Positions 1 to 10,048 are shown, counted from the first letter of the stretch. The stretch: 64,000 nt of DNA from Sulfitobacter sp. SK011 (GCF_003352065.1 NZ_CP025803.1:806001-870000), one strand, 5' to 3'. Notes: generated by a model from the sequence alone, not told the origin. Program-made: numbers and translations.

Positions 1-130
1 GCGCAGCATCTGTGGCTGTGGGATCAAAGCCGACACCACCACAGAGGAGACATCAGTTCGGGACAGGTCGAAAGAGTGAGGCTTGGCCCATGATCGGGCA
101 GAATCGTCCAGCAGACGGGAAAGGACCCAT

Positions 131-3100
131 TTACCCCTGCAACGCTTTCACCCCAATTTCGTCCTCGGCCTGCGCCTTGATTGCCAGTGCTGCTGCGTAG
201 CTACCGGCGGCGGTCGTGAAATACGGGATCTTATCATACAAGGCGATGCTGCGGATGGACTTGCTGTCTTCCACGGCCTGGCTGCCTTCGGTGGTGTTCA
301 TCACCAGATGGATCGCCTCGTCCTTCATCATGTCGGTCACGTCGGGACGGCCTTCGTAGACTTTGTTCACAACGCCGCAGGTGTGGCCATGGGCGTTCAG
401 CCATTCGGCGGTTCCGCGGGTGGCGACGAGGGTGAAATTCTGTTGGAGCAGAATCTCGGCCGCCCGCAGCATGTCGTCGGTCTTGTCCATGTCCTTGATC
501 GAGATGAATGCACAGCCCTCGCGCGGCAGCGGGTTGCCCGCACCGATCTGTGCTTTGAGGAAGGCGCGGGGGAAATCACGGTCCCAGCCCATGACCTCAC
601 CGGTAGAGCGCATTTCAGGGCCAAGCAGGGTGTCCACACCGGGGAAGCGGGCAAAGGGCAGCACCGCTTCTTTGACCGAAAACCACGGCATATTGGGATT
701 GGCGAGCGTCATCGGATCGCCCAGAGGCAGCACGTCAGAATAGGCGGCCTGCGCGGGGTAGGGCGCGCGCAACGGGAAGTTGCTGAGCGGCTCGCCTGCC
801 ATGATGCGCGCGGCGATGGACGCAATGGCAGAATCCGTGGCTTTGGCGACAAACGGCACGGTGCGCGAGGCGCGCGGGTTGACTTCAATCAGATAGATTT
901 CGCCGTCTTTGACCGCGAATTGGATGTTCATCAGGCCAACGACATTCAGCGCCAGCGCCAGCGCACGGGTCTGTTTTTCGACCTCGGCGATAATCTCGGG
1001 TGCCAGTGAATAGGGGGGCAGCGAACAGGCACTGTCGCCCGAATGCACGCCCGCCTCTTCGATGTGCTGCATAATGCCCGCGACATGCACATCCGTACCG
1101 TCACAAAGCGCATCCACATCCAGTTCCACCGCGCCAGAGAGGTAGCTGTCGAGTAAGACAGGGCTGTCCCCCGACACCACCACGGCTGAGGTGATGTAGC
1201 GTTCCAGTGAGGCCTGATCTCGCACAATCTCCATCGCGCGGCCCCCCAGTACGTAGGACGGGCGGATCACCAGCGGGAAGCCGATGTCGGCTGCAATCTC
1301 CAACGCCTCTGCGTCGCTGTGCGCGATGCCGTTGTGGGGTTGTTTCAGGCCGAGGTTTTGCACCAGATCGGCAAAGCGTTCGCGGTCTTCGGCCAAATCA
1401 ATGGCGTCGGGCGTGGTGCCAAGAATGGGGATGCCCGCCTCTTGCAGGGCATTGGCTAGCTTCAGCGGTGTTTGACCGCCAAATTGCACGATTACGCCGT
1501 GCAGCGTGCCGTTTTCCTGCTCGACGCGCATGATCTCCATCACGTGTTCAAAGGTCAGAGGCTCGAAATACAAGCGGTCCGAGGTGTCATAGTCGGTGGA
1601 TACGGTTTCGGGGTTGCAGTTGACCATGATCGTTTCATAGCCCGCGTCGGTCAGCGCATAGCAGGCGTGGCAGCAGCAGTAATCGAACTCGATCCCTTGC
1701 CCGATCCGGTTGGGGCCACCACCAAGGATCACGACTTTTTTGCGATCAGAGGGGCGTGCCTCGCATTCCACGTCGCCCATCATCGGGGCCTCATAGGTGG
1801 AATACATATAAGGCGTCTGCGCCTCAAATTCCGCGGCACAGGTGTCGATGCGTTTGAAACAGGCGACAACGCCAAGGTTCAGGCGCGCGCGGCGCACGTT
1901 GTCTTCGTCACGTCCCGTCAGAGTGGCCAGACGGGCATCGGTAAAGCCCATCATCTTGAGCTGGCGCAGCCCCTGTTCTGTCACGGGCAGACCGTTCTGG
2001 CGGACATCGGCCTCGGCCTCAATAATCTCGCGGATGCGCGCAAGAAACCAGGGATCGAACATGGTCACGCCGTGAATATCATCGTCGGACATGCCGTGAC
2101 GCATGGCCTGTGCGATGGTCAGCAATCGGTCCGGTGTCTGCTTGCTGATCGCCTTGACAAGTGCGGCCTTTTCAGGCGCACCGGGAATGTCGATGTCGTC
2201 AAACCCGGTCAGGCCGGATTCCATCGACGCCAGCGCTTTTTGCATGCTCTCGTGGATGGTGCGGCCAATCGACATCGCCTCGCCCACGGATTTCATCGCG
2301 GTGGTCAGGTTCGGTTCGGAACCGGGGAATTTCTCGAACGCGAATTTCGGGATTTTGGTGACGACATAGTCGATCGTCGGTTCAAAACTGGCGGGTGTGA
2401 CGCCGGTGATGTCATTATCCAATTCGTCCAGCGTGAAGCCCACAGCAAGCTTCGCGGCAATCTTGGCAATCGGGAACCCCGTTGCCTTGGAGGCCAGCGC
2501 GGAAGACCGCGAAACACGCGGGTTCATTTCGATCACAACCATGCGGCCATCAGCGGGGTTCACAGCCCACTGCACGTTCGATCCGCCGGTCTCCACGCCA
2601 ATCTCGCGCAGCACGGCAATCGAGTGATTGCGCATGATCTGGTATTCTTTGTCTGTCAGCGTCAGGGCCGGGGCCACGGTGATGGAATCACCTGTGTGCA
2701 CGCCCATCGGGTCCACATTTTCGATGGAACAGACGATGATGGCATTGTCAGCGGTGTCGCGCACCACCTCCATCTCGAACTCTTTCCAGCCCAGCAGCGA
2801 TTCATCGATCAGGATCTGGCCCATCGGTGAGGCGTCCATGCCGGAGCGGCAGAAGAATTCGTAATCTTCGCGGTTATATGCCACGCCGCCGCCGGTGCCG
2901 CCCATGGTAAAGGCAGGGCGGATGATCGCGGGCAGGCCGACATATTCCAGCGCATCAACGGCCAGGGCAACCCCGGCACCAAGGTCCTTTTTGCCAGCCG
3001 CGTTCTTGGGAGCGGTGACGATTGTGGCCTTGGGGTTTTCAATGCCCAGCCGGTCCATCGCCTCGCGGAACAATTTGCGATCCTCTGCCATTTCAATGGC

Positions 3101-3463
3101 TTCGCGTTTCGCCCCAATCATTTCGACGCCGTACTTGGCCAGCACACCCATTTCCTCAAGCGCTAGCGAGGTATTGAGGCCGGTCTGACCGCCCATAGTT
3201 GGCAACAGGGCGTCAGGGCGTTCCTTTTCGATGATTTTCGCGACGATTTCAGGGGTGATCGGTTCGATATAAGTCGCATCGGCAAGGCCGGGATCGGTCA
3301 TGATCGTGGCCGGGTTTGAGTTGACGAGAATGACCCGGTAGCCTTCCTCTTTGAGCGCCTTACAGGCCTGCGCGCCGGAGTAGTCAAATTCGCAGGCCTG
3401 TCCGATGACAATAGGACCCGCGCCAATGATCATGATCGACTGGATGTCGGTTCTTTTTGGCAT
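131..3463 (-). CDS. carB: Carbamoyl-phosphate synthase large subunit
   Basis: This gene encodes the large subunit of carbamoyl-phosphate synthase, which with CarA makes carbamoyl phosphate from bicarbonate, ATP and glutamine-derived ammonia for arginine and pyrimidine synthesis in the cytoplasm. The 1110-residue product has the expected duplicated ATP-grasp architecture: a first half beginning MPKRTDIQS and IMIIGAGP, a second half restarting at a matching [14 protein letters not shown] segment, and a C-terminal methylglyoxal-synthase-like allosteric domain. Both halves carry the typical [18 protein letters not shown] or [18 protein letters not shown] motif. I chose the ATG at 3463 because MPKRTDIQS is the canonical N-terminus; a longer reading to 3505 adds 14 unsupported residues. 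No carA is in the window. The family assignment is certain. Confidence 0.98.
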   Translation of the reverse strand: MPKRTDIQSIMIIGAGPIVIGQACEFDYSGAQACKALKEEGYRVILVNSNPATIMTDPGLADATYIEPITPEIVAKIIEKERPDALLPTMGGQTGLNTSLALEEMGVLAKYGVEMIGAKREAIEMAEDRKLFREAMDRLGIENPKATIVTAPKNAAGKKDLGAGVALAVDALEYVGLPAIIRPAFTMGGTGGGVAYNREDYEFFCRSGMDASPMGQILIDESLLGWKEFEMEVVRDTADNAIIVCSIENVDPMGVHTGDSITVAPALTLTDKEYQIMRNHSIAVLREIGVETGGSNVQWAVNPADGRMVVIEMNPRVSRSSALASKATGFPIAKIAAKLAVGFTLDELDNDITGVTPASFEPTIDYVVTKIPKFAFEKFPGSEPNLTTAMKSVGEAMSIGRTIHESMQKALASMESGLTGFDDIDIPGAPEKAALVKAISKQTPDRLLTIAQAMRHGMSDDDIHGVTMFDPWFLARIREIIEAEADVRQNGLPVTEQGLRQLKMMGFTDARLATLTGRDEDNVRRARLNLGVVACFKRIDTCAAEFEAQTPYMYSTYEAPMMGDVECEARPSDRKKVVILGGGPNRIGQGIEFDYCCCHACYALTDAGYETIMVNCNPETVSTDYDTSDRLYFEPLTFEHVMEIMRVEQENGTLHGVIVQFGGQTPLKLANALQEAGIPILGTTPDAIDLAEDRERFADLVQNLGLKQPHNGIAHSDAEALEIAADIGFPLVIRPSYVLGGRAMEIVRDQASLERYITSAVVVSGDSPVLLDSYLSGAVELDVDALCDGTDVHVAGIMQHIEEAGVHSGDSACSLPPYSLAPEIIAEVEKQTRALALALNVVGLMNIQFAVKDGEIYLIEVNPRASRTVPFVAKATDSAIASIAARIMAGEPLSNFPLRAPYPAQAAYSDVLPLGDPMTLANPNMPWFSVKEAVLPFARFPGVDTLLGPEMRSTGEVMGWDRDFPRAFLKAQIGAGNPLPREGCAFISIKDMDKTDDMLRAAEILLQQNFTLVATRGTAEWLNAHGHTCGVVNKVYEGRPDVTDMMKDEAIHLVMNTTEGSQAVEDSKSIRSIALYDKIPYFTTAAGSYAAALAIKAQAEDEIGVKALQG

Positions 3464-3580
3464 GGCGGCCCCCTGTGCGTGCAAATTGTCCTGCCTTATA
3501 GGCAAGGCGGCGTAGGGTGCAAGTGTGGATTGGGTGGTTGCCCCAAACCCCAGATATTTTTCGCGCCAAAAAGCGCAGTT

Positions 3581-4348
3581 TCAGGCGTCGAGGAAGACGC
3601 GTACTGCCGCCTCGAACTTGCGCGGCTTTTCGGCGTGAAGCCAATGGCCCGCGCCGGGCAATTTTGCAAAGCGCGCGGCCGGGAACAGAGATTTGATGTG
3701 GTCGCGGTGTTGGGGGCCGACATAGCCGGAGGCACCACCCGACAAAAAGAGCGTCGGACCGTCAAACTGCCCGGCCACGTCTGGCCAGCCGATGATTTTG
3801 GGCATCTCTGCCTCAAGCACATCGAGATTGAGCCGCCAGCGCTTGTTCGGCACATCAAGCGATTGGGTGAAGAAGCTCTGCAATGCGCGCTCTACACCTG
3901 CCTCGGCTAGTTGGCTTTCGGCGTCCGAGCGGCGGCTTAAGGTGGTCAGATCGACGGCACGCATGGCGTCAATGAACATCTGCTGCGTATGGCCATAAGC
4001 CACCGGCGCGATGTCTGCCACGATCAGGCGGCGCAGCAAGGTCGGGTTTTGCAAAGCAAGCACCATCGCCGCCTTGCCCCCCATCGAATGGCCACAGACA
4101 TCGACAGGCACATTCAGGTGGTTGATCACCTGGGCCAGATCGTCCGCCAGATCAGGGTAGCTGTGGGTGGGCGCGCGTGGGCTTTGCCCATGGTTGCGCA
4201 TGTCCACGGTGATCACCGGGCGGCTGTCTGACAGACGCTTGGCAATCACACCCCAGTTGCGTCCGGACCCGTAAAGCCCGTGAACGATGATCAGGGCCGG
4301 GGTGGCATCGGTGGGCGTGTGGTCGCCGAATTCGCTATAGCTTAACAT
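3581..4348 (-). CDS. Alpha/beta-fold hydrolase (YbfF-like esterase)
   Basis: The 255-residue product is a cytoplasmic alpha/beta hydrolase of the YbfF/esterase type. The sequence shows an oxyanion-hole segment VHGLYGSGRNWG (about residues 22-33), the nucleophile elbow GHSMGGK with Ser88, a DMRNHGQSP segment around residue 49, and a late GAGHWLHAEKP segment whose His235 fits the catalytic histidine. The length is usual for the family. Natural substrates of this family are mostly unknown; acyl esters are likely. It lies just upstream of carB on the same strand, with about 117 bases between the hydrolase stop and the carB start, so it may share transcription, but no functional link is evident. 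Confidence 0.9.
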   Translation of the reverse strand: MLSYSEFGDHTPTDATPALIIVHGLYGSGRNWGVIAKRLSDSRPVITVDMRNHGQSPRAPTHSYPDLADDLAQVINHLNVPVDVCGHSMGGKAAMVLALQNPTLLRRLIVADIAPVAYGHTQQMFIDAMRAVDLTTLSRRSDAESQLAEAGVERALQSFFTQSLDVPNKRWRLNLDVLEAEMPKIIGWPDVAGQFDGPTLFLSGGASGYVGPQHRDHIKSLFPAARFAKLPGAGHWLHAEKPRKFEAAVRVFLDA

Positions 4349-4407
4349 GGCCCTAGACGTAGTGGCATTGCAGCGGATGTGCCAGTGCGATTAGGATGCG
4401 GGGTAAG

Positions 4408-4779
4408 ATGGAACACAAGGACATTGCAGCCAAATCGCTTGCCATCCGGCAGCAGCTAGAGGCCAAGCTGGGCGTCAAAAGCCGTGATTTGTCACAGGCG
4501 TTGCGGCGCGCCGGACGGCGATTGCCGCATGGGGTGCGGGCGCAGGGTGCCGTTCTGGCAGAGGCAGAAAAACGCGCGGGCCATCCAAAACTGGCGCGCC
4601 AGTTGGACGGTGCGGCGGTCCGGGATGCCTATGACAGGATGGCGGCTCATCTGCGCGCGATTGATGTGGCCGACGCACGCAGGGGCCGTATCCTTGGCAT
4701 GGCAGGTGTCATTGCATTTAACCTGTTGCTGATCATTGTCGCCTTTGTCATGTGGTTGTGGTGGCGCGGATATGTCTGA
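4408..4779 (+). CDS. Small C-tail-anchored membrane protein, unknown
   Basis: I do not recognise this 123-residue protein. It has a basic, alanine- and arginine-rich helical N-terminal part of about 90 residues followed by one hydrophobic segment at about residues 96-118 (GVIAFNLLLIIVAFVMWLWW) and a very short tail, so it should be anchored in the inner membrane by its C-terminus with the bulk in the cytoplasm. The start at 4408 is preferred over 4396 because a GGGG run sits five bases before it, whereas the first ATG has no spaced ribosome site. It is followed closely by the VOC protein gene, whose start lies 13 bases after the stop, so the two are probably cotranscribed. Confidence 0.75.
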   Translation: MEHKDIAAKSLAIRQQLEAKLGVKSRDLSQALRRAGRRLPHGVRAQGAVLAEAEKRAGHPKLARQLDGAAVRDAYDRMAAHLRAIDVADARRGRILGMAGVIAFNLLLIIVAFVMWLWWRGYV

Positions 4780-4791
4780 GGGGTGGATGCC

Positions 4792-5142
4792 ATGAGTGTT
4801 GTCAGAATTGTGGCCAACCTTGCGAGCGCGGATGTACAGGGGATGGCCGCGTTTTATGGGGATCTGCTGGGGCTCAACGTGTTGATGGATCAAGGGTGGA
4901 TCGTGACGCTTGGCAGCGACGATCTGGGCCCGGTTCAATTGAGTATTGCCTCGCAGGGAGGGGCAGGTGCCGTGGTGCCGGACCTGTCTGTGCAGGTCGA
5001 TGATGTGGATGTGGTCTATGCCCGCGCACAAGAGATGGGATACGACATCAGCTATCCACTGACCGACGAGGAATGGGGCGTGCGGCGGTTTTTCGTGACC
5101 GACCCGATGGGCCGCGCCATTAACATCCTGTCACACATGTGA
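4792..5142 (+). CDS. VOC (glyoxalase/bleomycin-resistance fold) protein
   Basis: This 116-residue protein belongs to the vicinal-oxygen-chelate superfamily. It shows the repeated beta-alpha-beta-beta-beta pattern with an N-terminal NLASADVQGMAAFYGDLLGL segment and a C-terminal RRFFVTDPMGRAINILSHM segment, typical of single-domain members that dimerise. The product of such genes cannot be given a substrate from sequence; glyoxalase I, dioxygenase and antibiotic-binding proteins all share the fold. The ATG at 4792 is chosen because a GAGGGG ribosome site lies eight bases upstream; the GTG at 4783 would also be in frame. It follows the small membrane-protein gene closely. Confidence 0.85.
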   Translation: MSVVRIVANLASADVQGMAAFYGDLLGLNVLMDQGWIVTLGSDDLGPVQLSIASQGGAGAVVPDLSVQVDDVDVVYARAQEMGYDISYPLTDEEWGVRRFFVTDPMGRAINILSHM

Positions 5143-5173
5143 GTTGTCAGCCGCGCGGTTGATCGCTAAAACC

Positions 5174-5186
5174 TGAACACGGTTCA
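5174..5186. promoter_or_regulatory. TGAAC-N3-GTTCA palindrome before tetR
   Basis: A perfect 5+5 inverted repeat TGAACACGGTTCA lies 16 bases before the TetR-family start at 5203. The same arms occur twice more upstream of pspA (5827-5839 and 5862-5874). The placement upstream of both the regulator and the neighbouring operon is the usual arrangement for an autoregulated TetR protein. Binding by this regulator is inferred. Confidence 0.75.
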
Positions 5187-5202
5187 GTGTACAGGGGCGG
5201 TG

Positions 5203-5799
5203 ATGGCAGGCAAGGTTGAGGCACGCAAGGCGCTGTTGCGCGAGGCATTGATTGATGCCGCAGAGGCGCAGATCAGGTTGGGGGGGCTGTCCACGCTCAA
5301 GGCGCGGCCCCTTGCGCAGGCGGCGGGATGTGCGCTGGGCGCGATCTACAACATCTTTGATGATCTCGACGCATTGGTTATGGCGGTCAACGCCCGCACC
5401 TTTCGGCGTCTGGGGGCATTTGTGTCGGCGCGGGTCACAGAGGCGGCGGATCAATCCCCAAACACCCAGCTTGTGATCATGTCCCATGCTTATCTGCATT
5501 TCGCGGCAGATCATACATTCCTCTGGCGCGCGCTTTTTGATCTGGAAATGTCAGTCGATGGCACCGTACCTGAATGGTATCTGCTGGAACTGCGCGCGGT
5601 CTTTGGTCTGATTGCGGCCCCGCTTGCGCAGCTTTTTCCAGATATGAAACGCGATGAACTGGACCTGATGGTGCGTGCCTTGTTTTCTGCGGTGCATGGT
5701 ATCGTGCTTTTGGGGCTGGAGCGTCGGATATCTGCGGTACCACAGGATCAGATAGAAACAATGCTGAGCCAAATCCTGCGGGAAATTGGAAACAGTTAG
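5203..5799 (+). CDS. TetR-family regulator next to pspA
   Basis: The 198-residue product is a TetR-family repressor. Its N-terminal helix-turn-helix is seen at about residues 28-55 (LKARPLAQAAGCALGAIYNIFDD), and the rest is a helical ligand/dimerisation domain of normal length ending near residue 198. The ATG at 5203 follows an AGGGG ribosome site with a proper spacer; the GTG at 5200 is an alternative. The gene is flanked by copies of TGAAC-N3-GTTCA, one before its own start and two in front of pspA, so it most likely represses itself and the envelope-stress genes downstream. The inducing signal is unknown; many TetR proteins of this size bind acyl-CoA or hydrophobic compounds. Confidence 0.92.
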   Translation: MAGKVEARKALLREALIDAAEAQIRLGGLSTLKARPLAQAAGCALGAIYNIFDDLDALVMAVNARTFRRLGAFVSARVTEAADQSPNTQLVIMSHAYLHFAADHTFLWRALFDLEMSVDGTVPEWYLLELRAVFGLIAAPLAQLFPDMKRDELDLMVRALFSAVHGIVLLGLERRISAVPQDQIETMLSQILREIGNS

Positions 5800-5826
5800 T
5801 TTCCGGATATCGTCCAATAAGAAACT

Positions 5827-5839
5827 TGAACACCGTTCA
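5827..5839. promoter_or_regulatory. TGAAC-N3-GTTCA palindrome, first copy before pspA
   Basis: TGAACACCGTTCA is a perfect inverted repeat with the same arms as the copy before tetR. It lies between the tetR stop and the pspA start. Its centre is 35 bases from the centre of the next copy. It is a likely binding site for the TetR protein encoded at 5203-5799. Confidence 0.75.
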
Positions 5840-5861
5840 TTAATCGCTATATCTCAATTTG

Positions 5862-5874
5862 TGAACAATGTTCA
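5862..5874. promoter_or_regulatory. TGAAC-N3-GTTCA palindrome, second copy before pspA
   Basis: TGAACAATGTTCA is a third copy of the same palindrome, ending 17 bases before the pspA start. The position overlaps where the ribosome site and transcription start of pspA should lie, which fits repression. Confidence 0.75.
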
Positions 5875-5891
5875 TTTAATGGGAGAGCGAG

Positions 5892-6566
5892 ATGCTTGCA
5901 ACAATGAGAACACTTTTTTCAGGGGCCTCTGCACGGGCAGAAGAGCAACTGAGAGACCATTATTCGATTGAACTGATCGACCAGAAAATTCGTGAGGCCG
6001 ACGCCAACCTGAGGGCCGCCAAACTGGGATTGGCAAGCCTGATACAGCGCGAACGCAGCGAAGTACGGCAGGTGGAGGCCATCACTGGACGCATCACCGA
6101 ATTGACGGTCCGCGCCAAGGCCGCGATTGCAGCAGGGCGCCAGGATATGGCAGCGCAGGCGGCACAGGCCATTGCCGATATGGAAAATGAACTGACCCGC
6201 CGCCGCGAGACAGTGGCGCGGCTGGAAGCACGGATATTGCAACTGCGACAGTCTGTTGAAACCGCCAACCGCCGGATTATCGACCTCAAGCAAGGGGCCG
6301 TTTCAGCCCGCGCCGTGCGCCGTGAACAGAGCATCCAAAAACGCCTCAGCAGGCATTTGGGCGGGGCCTCTGCGATGGACGAAGCGGACACGCTGATTGC
6401 GCGGGTGTTGGGGCAGGATGACCCGTTTGAGCAAGGCGAAATCCTGAACCAGATCGATCGGGAGCTGGATCACCGTGGCATCGGTGAGCGGATGTCGGAC
6501 GCCGGTTTTGGCCCCAAGGGGCGCAGCACGGGCGCGGATGTGCTGGATCGGCTGAAAGAGAAATGA
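5892..6566 (+). CDS. pspA: PspA/IM30 (ESCRT-III-like) membrane-stress protein
   Basis: The 224-residue product is a PspA/IM30 family protein, a peripheral inner-membrane coat protein that limits membrane damage and proton leakage and is related to ESCRT-III. It is almost wholly alpha-helical, with long charged coiled-coil segments from about residue 25 to 150 (for example DANLRAAKLGLASLIQRERS and MENELTRRRETVARLEARIL). The length matches the family. In enterobacteria psp genes answer to sigma-54 and PspF; neither is seen here, and the gene is instead preceded by two TetR-type palindromes. The next gene encodes a YiaA-like two-helix membrane protein, which fits an envelope-stress operon. Confidence 0.92.
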   Translation: MLATMRTLFSGASARAEEQLRDHYSIELIDQKIREADANLRAAKLGLASLIQRERSEVRQVEAITGRITELTVRAKAAIAAGRQDMAAQAAQAIADMENELTRRRETVARLEARILQLRQSVETANRRIIDLKQGAVSARAVRREQSIQKRLSRHLGGASAMDEADTLIARVLGQDDPFEQGEILNQIDRELDHRGIGERMSDAGFGPKGRSTGADVLDRLKEK

Positions 6567-6641
6567 TCGGGGTAATTGCACCCCTGACTTGAATACGTGC
6601 CGATAAAAACGGCGCAAATCTAATCTAACTGGAGAGATGAA

Positions 6642-6923
6642 ATGAACTACGAACGTAATGACAATGCCTTGATTTTGCTTTTGAATTTTGTGGGGGTTGC
6701 GGTCGCGTATGGCCTGCTGGCGGTGTCGCTCTGGCTCAGCACCGATGTGCCACTTGCGACCAAAGGCTATTGGGGCATGGGGATCATGTTGTTGACGCTG
6801 AGCCTGATCAACGTGGTGAAGTACCGGTTTGACAGCCGCTCGACCGAAGACCGAATTCGCAAGATCGAAGAGGCAAAGAACGAGAAAATTCTCGAAGAAT
6901 TTGTGAGTGACGAAAAGCGGTAG
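6642..6923 (+). CDS. yiaA: YiaA/YiaB-type two-helix inner membrane protein
   Basis: This 93-residue protein fits the YiaAB two-helix family: it opens with MNYERNDNAL, has two membrane segments (about residues 9-32 and 43-60) joined by a short loop with KGYWGMG, and ends in a charged helix of the pattern STEDRIRKIEEAKNEKILEE. The family sits in the inner membrane and has no settled molecular role. It lies 75 bases after pspA on the same strand with a GGAGAG ribosome site, so it is probably cotranscribed with pspA and answers to the same TetR regulator. The pairing suggests a function in membrane stress. Confidence 0.85.
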   Translation: MNYERNDNALILLLNFVGVAVAYGLLAVSLWLSTDVPLATKGYWGMGIMLLTLSLINVVKYRFDSRSTEDRIRKIEEAKNEKILEEFVSDEKR

Positions 6924-6985
6924 GGTGACGGGTGTGTAAACACCCCAACTGAATGATGGTCGCGGGCGTCCCGACGGGGCGTCCG

Positions 6986-7384
6986 CTATTTTTCGTGGTA
7001 TTGCGCGTCTGACACCTGCTCAAGCCAGTCGACCACCTTGCCGTCCAATGCTTCTTGCAGGGCAATATGGGTCATGGCGCAATCGGGCGCTGCCCCGTGC
7101 CAGTGTTTTTCGCCCGGTGCAAACCACACGACATCGCCGGGGCGAATGATCTCGACTGGTTCACCCTGTTTTTGCGCCCGCCCGATGCCAGCGGTCACAA
7201 TCAATGTCTGACCCAGCGGATGCGTGTGCCACGCGGTGCGCGCTCCCGGCTCAAATGTCACAGAAACACCGCGCAACCGCGCTGGATCAGGCGCGCTGAT
7301 CAACGGGTCCATGCGGACCGAACCGGTAAAATAATCAGGTGACCCGGTATCAGAGGGCCGGGACCCTGCGGGGTGGATTTTCAT
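6986..7384 (-). CDS. Single-domain cupin protein
   Basis: The 132-residue product is a small cupin. It contains the first cupin motif with [15 protein letters not shown] (His-x-His around residues 54-56) and the second motif with [17 protein letters not shown], giving a complete set of candidate metal ligands. Proteins of this type are often annotated as mandelonitrile-lyase-like cupins or quercetin-dioxygenase-like proteins, but most are uncharacterised. It lies downstream of glyA on the same strand, separated by a long perfect inverted repeat, so cotranscription is doubtful. No substrate can be assigned. Confidence 0.85.
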   Translation of the reverse strand: MKIHPAGSRPSDTGSPDYFTGSVRMDPLISAPDPARLRGVSVTFEPGARTAWHTHPLGQTLIVTAGIGRAQKQGEPVEIIRPGDVVWFAPGEKHWHGAAPDCAMTHIALQEALDGKVVDWLEQVSDAQYHEK

Positions 7385-7404
7385 AGCGGTGCCTTTTCAA
7401 GAGC

Positions 7405-7451
7405 GTGGGTTACACCCACCCTACGGGGTGTGTAGGGTGGGTGTAACCCAC
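7405..7451. repeat. 20-bp perfect inverted repeat, GTAGGGTGGG family
   Basis: The left arm 7405-7424 (GTGGGTTACACCCACCCTAC) is exactly mirrored by 7432-7451 around a 7-base loop. It lies eight bases beyond the glyA stop. A related, less perfect copy with GTAGGGTGGGG and CCCCACCGCTAC arms is at 33061-33088. There is no T-run on either side, so this looks like a dispersed palindromic repeat that may protect the 3' end of glyA mRNA rather than a standard terminator. Confidence 0.9.
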
Positions 7452-7458
7452 AATTCTA

Positions 7459-8736
7459 TCAAAGGTTTGGGTAGAGCGGGAAACGTTTGCACAGGGCTGC
7501 AACTTCGCCCTTTACCTTGTCTTCGACCTCTGCGTTGCCGTCTGGGCCATTTGCGGCCAATCCATCAACCACTTCGACGATCCAATCCGCAATCTGGCGG
7601 AACTCAGCTTCGCCAAAGCCACGGGTGGTACCCGCAGGTGACCCAAGGCGGATGCCAGAGGTGACGGTTGGTTTTTCCGGGTCAAAGGGCACGCCGTTCT
7701 TGTTGCAGGTGATATGGGCACGGCCCAGTGCCTTGTCCACGATGTTGCCGGTGACACCTTTGGGGCGCAGGTCAACCAGCACAACATGGGTATCGGTGCC
7801 GTGGGTCACGGTATCAAGACCACCTTTGATCAACTGATCGCTGAGCGCCTGAGCGTTCTTGATCACAGCCTTGATGTAGGTTTTGAACTCAGGACGCAGC
7901 GCCTCACCAAAGGCGACGGCCTTGCCTGCGATCACATGCATCAGGGGGCCGCCCTGAATACCGGGGAAAATGGCAGAGTTGAATTTCTTGGCCAGCGCCT
8001 CGTCATTGGTCACGATCATGCCGCCGCGTGGCCCGCGCAGAGTTTTATGCGTGGTGGTTGTCGCGACATGCGCATATGGGAACGGCGAGGGGTGTTCACC
8101 TGCGGCCACCAGACCCGCGAAATGCGCCATGTCCACGTGCAGGTAAGCACCAACCATGTCAGCGATTTCACGCATGCGCTTGAAATCGATCTGGCGCGGG
8201 ATGGCAGAGCCGCCCGCGATGATCATCTTTGGGTTATGTTCCTTTGCCAGCGTCTCAACCTGATCATAATCAAGCAGGTTGTCTTGCTTGCGTACGCCGT
8301 ACTGAATGGCATTGAACCATTTGCCAGACTGGTTGGGGGCGGCACCGTGGGTCAGGTGGCCGCCAGCGTCCAAGGACATGCCAAGGATGGTATCGCCCGG
8401 TTGCAACAGCGCCTGAAACACACCCTGGTTTGCTTGGGAGCCTGAGTTTGGCTGCACGTTGGCAAATCCGCAGTCAAAAAGCTTGCAGGCCCGTTCAATC
8501 GCGAGGTTCTCGGCCACGTCGACATATTGGCACCCGCCATAATAGCGCCGGCCCGGATAGCCTTCGGCGTATTTGTTGGTCATGATCGACCCCTGCGCCT
8601 CAAGCACGGCGGCGGAAACGATGTTTTCTGATGCGATCAGCTCAATCTCATCGCGCTGGCGGCCCAGCTCATCTGTGATGGAGGCAAAAATCTCGGGGTC
8701 GGAAGTGGCAAGCGATTCAGTGAAAAAGCCGGACAT
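7459..8736 (-). CDS. glyA: Serine hydroxymethyltransferase
   Basis: GlyA interconverts serine and glycine with transfer of the one-carbon unit to tetrahydrofolate, using pyridoxal phosphate in the cytoplasm. The 425-residue product matches the family length. It shows [20 protein letters not shown] near the N-terminus, [32 protein letters not shown], and the PLP-lysine region [14 protein letters not shown]. The start [10 protein letters not shown] at 8736 is preceded by GAGGGAACCCAATC. It is divergent from nadK. The assignment is certain. Confidence 0.98.
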   Translation of the reverse strand: MSGFFTESLATSDPEIFASITDELGRQRDEIELIASENIVSAAVLEAQGSIMTNKYAEGYPGRRYYGGCQYVDVAENLAIERACKLFDCGFANVQPNSGSQANQGVFQALLQPGDTILGMSLDAGGHLTHGAAPNQSGKWFNAIQYGVRKQDNLLDYDQVETLAKEHNPKMIIAGGSAIPRQIDFKRMREIADMVGAYLHVDMAHFAGLVAAGEHPSPFPYAHVATTTTHKTLRGPRGGMIVTNDEALAKKFNSAIFPGIQGGPLMHVIAGKAVAFGEALRPEFKTYIKAVIKNAQALSDQLIKGGLDTVTHGTDTHVVLVDLRPKGVTGNIVDKALGRAHITCNKNGVPFDPEKPTVTSGIRLGSPAGTTRGFGEAEFRQIADWIVEVVDGLAANGPDGNAEVEDKVKGEVAALCKRFPLYPNL

Positions 8737-8918
8737 GATTGGGTTCCCTCTGGGCTACGTGAGTCTGGCGTTTCGTATCGGAAACGCAGGCTATCGGGAA
8801 GGCTGATTACCGACCACTCACAGATAATGTGCGGCAATACTGGTAGCATGAGGAATAATGTGATTGTTTCGGGCATAAATGCGCCCAATCGGAAACTTTG
8901 CCCCATGAGCCTGCAACG

Positions 8919-9680
8919 ATGAGCCTCAAGATCGCCTTTGCCGCCAGCACCGCACCGGTTGCCCAAACCGCCCGTGCCGCGTTGATTGGGCGCTATGGCG
9001 ATGTGCCGCTGGATGCTGCCGAAGTGATCGTGGCGCTGGGCGGGGATGGTTTCATGCTGCACACGTTGCATGACACGCAACATTTGGGCGCACCTGTCTA
9101 TGGCATGAACCGGGGCACCATCGGTTTCTTGATGAATGTCTACGGCGAGAGTGATCTGCAAGACCGGTTGGCAGCTGCCGAAGAGGCGGTGATCAATCCG
9201 CTGGTGATGGAGGCAACGCATGTCGATGGCTCGGTGTCCAAGGCATTGGCGATTAACGAAGTGGCTTTGCTGCGCGCGGGGCCACAGGCGGCAAAATTGC
9301 AGATTTCCGTCGATGGACGGCTGCGCATGCAGGAACTGGTCTGTGATGGGGCGCTGGTGGCAACCCCGGCGGGGTCCACTGCCTACAACTATTCCGCACA
9401 CGGACCGATCCTGCCCATCGGGGCGGATGTGCTGGCCCTGACCGCGATGGCCGCGTTTCGGCCACGGCGCTGGCGGGGGGCCTTGTTGCCGAAAAAGGCG
9501 CATGTGCGGTTTGACGTGCTGGAGCCCGAAAAGCGCCCGGTGATGGCCGATGCCGACGGCAAATCGCACCGAGATGTTGTGCGCGTCGATATCCGGTCTG
9601 AGCAAAGTGTGGAACACCGTATTCTATTCGATCCCGGCCACGGGCTTGAGGAACGGCTGATCAGCGAACAATTCACCTGA
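8919..9680 (+). CDS. nadK: NAD kinase
   Basis: NadK phosphorylates NAD to NADP with ATP. The 253-residue product has the diagnostic GGDGFML at residues 41-47, an AINEVALLR segment, and [15 protein letters not shown], which together form the NAD and ATP binding core. The start at 8919 ([10 protein letters not shown]) begins exactly at the first beta strand; an in-frame TTG at 8898 would add seven unsupported residues. It stands divergent from glyA with about 180 bases between the two starts. The assignment is certain. Confidence 0.96.
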   Translation: MSLKIAFAASTAPVAQTARAALIGRYGDVPLDAAEVIVALGGDGFMLHTLHDTQHLGAPVYGMNRGTIGFLMNVYGESDLQDRLAAAEEAVINPLVMEATHVDGSVSKALAINEVALLRAGPQAAKLQISVDGRLRMQELVCDGALVATPAGSTAYNYSAHGPILPIGADVLALTAMAAFRPRRWRGALLPKKAHVRFDVLEPEKRPVMADADGKSHRDVVRVDIRSEQSVEHRILFDPGHGLEERLISEQFT

Positions 9681-9827
9681 AAAATTTCGGCGGAATGTGT
9701 CCTATGACATGATCGCGGTCAGTTTTGACGGAACCGGGCAGCCTATGGGTGTGTTCTATCGATGAGCGGCGGGGCGTATCACCTACTTACCGCCAGAATG
9801 GAAACCGTTGAACAAGGAGTACCCGTG

Positions 9828-10025
9828 ATGAACTGGGACACAATCAAAGGCAACTGGAAGCAGATGACCGGTAAGATCAAAGAGGAATGGGGCGATCTGA
9901 CCGACGACGAGATCAAGGAAGCCGAAGGCGACCGCGATCAATTGATCGGCAAGATTCAGGCCAAATACGGCATCGCCAAGGAAGAAGCTGAAAAGCAAGT
10001 TGACGCATTTGTCGCGAAACACTGA
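9828..10025 (+). CDS. CsbD-family small stress protein
   Basis: This 65-residue, highly charged protein opens with MNWDTIKGNWKQMTGKIKEE and continues with a WGDLTDDEIKEAEGDRDQL segment, the exact pattern of the CsbD family (general-stress small proteins, probably helical). The molecular function is not known; in other bacteria csbD genes answer to general stress or osmotic signals. The ATG at 9828 is chosen because AAGGAG lies nine bases upstream; longer readings from 9762 lack a ribosome site. A clear terminator follows. Confidence 0.93.
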   Translation: MNWDTIKGNWKQMTGKIKEEWGDLTDDEIKEAEGDRDQLIGKIQAKYGIAKEEAEKQVDAFVAKH

Positions 10026-10048
10026 TCATCAGTCATCGTAACGAATAG

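Noticed and set aside
1472..2830. Long open frame on the plus strand opposite carB
   Set aside because: It is the antisense shadow of carB. The product has no recognisable motif and a histidine/glycine-rich composition typical of the opposite strand of high-GC genes.
6963..6983. GGGCGTCC repeated twice after the yiaA-like gene as a terminator
   Set aside because: The two copies are direct, not inverted; only a weak stem with wobble pairs can form.
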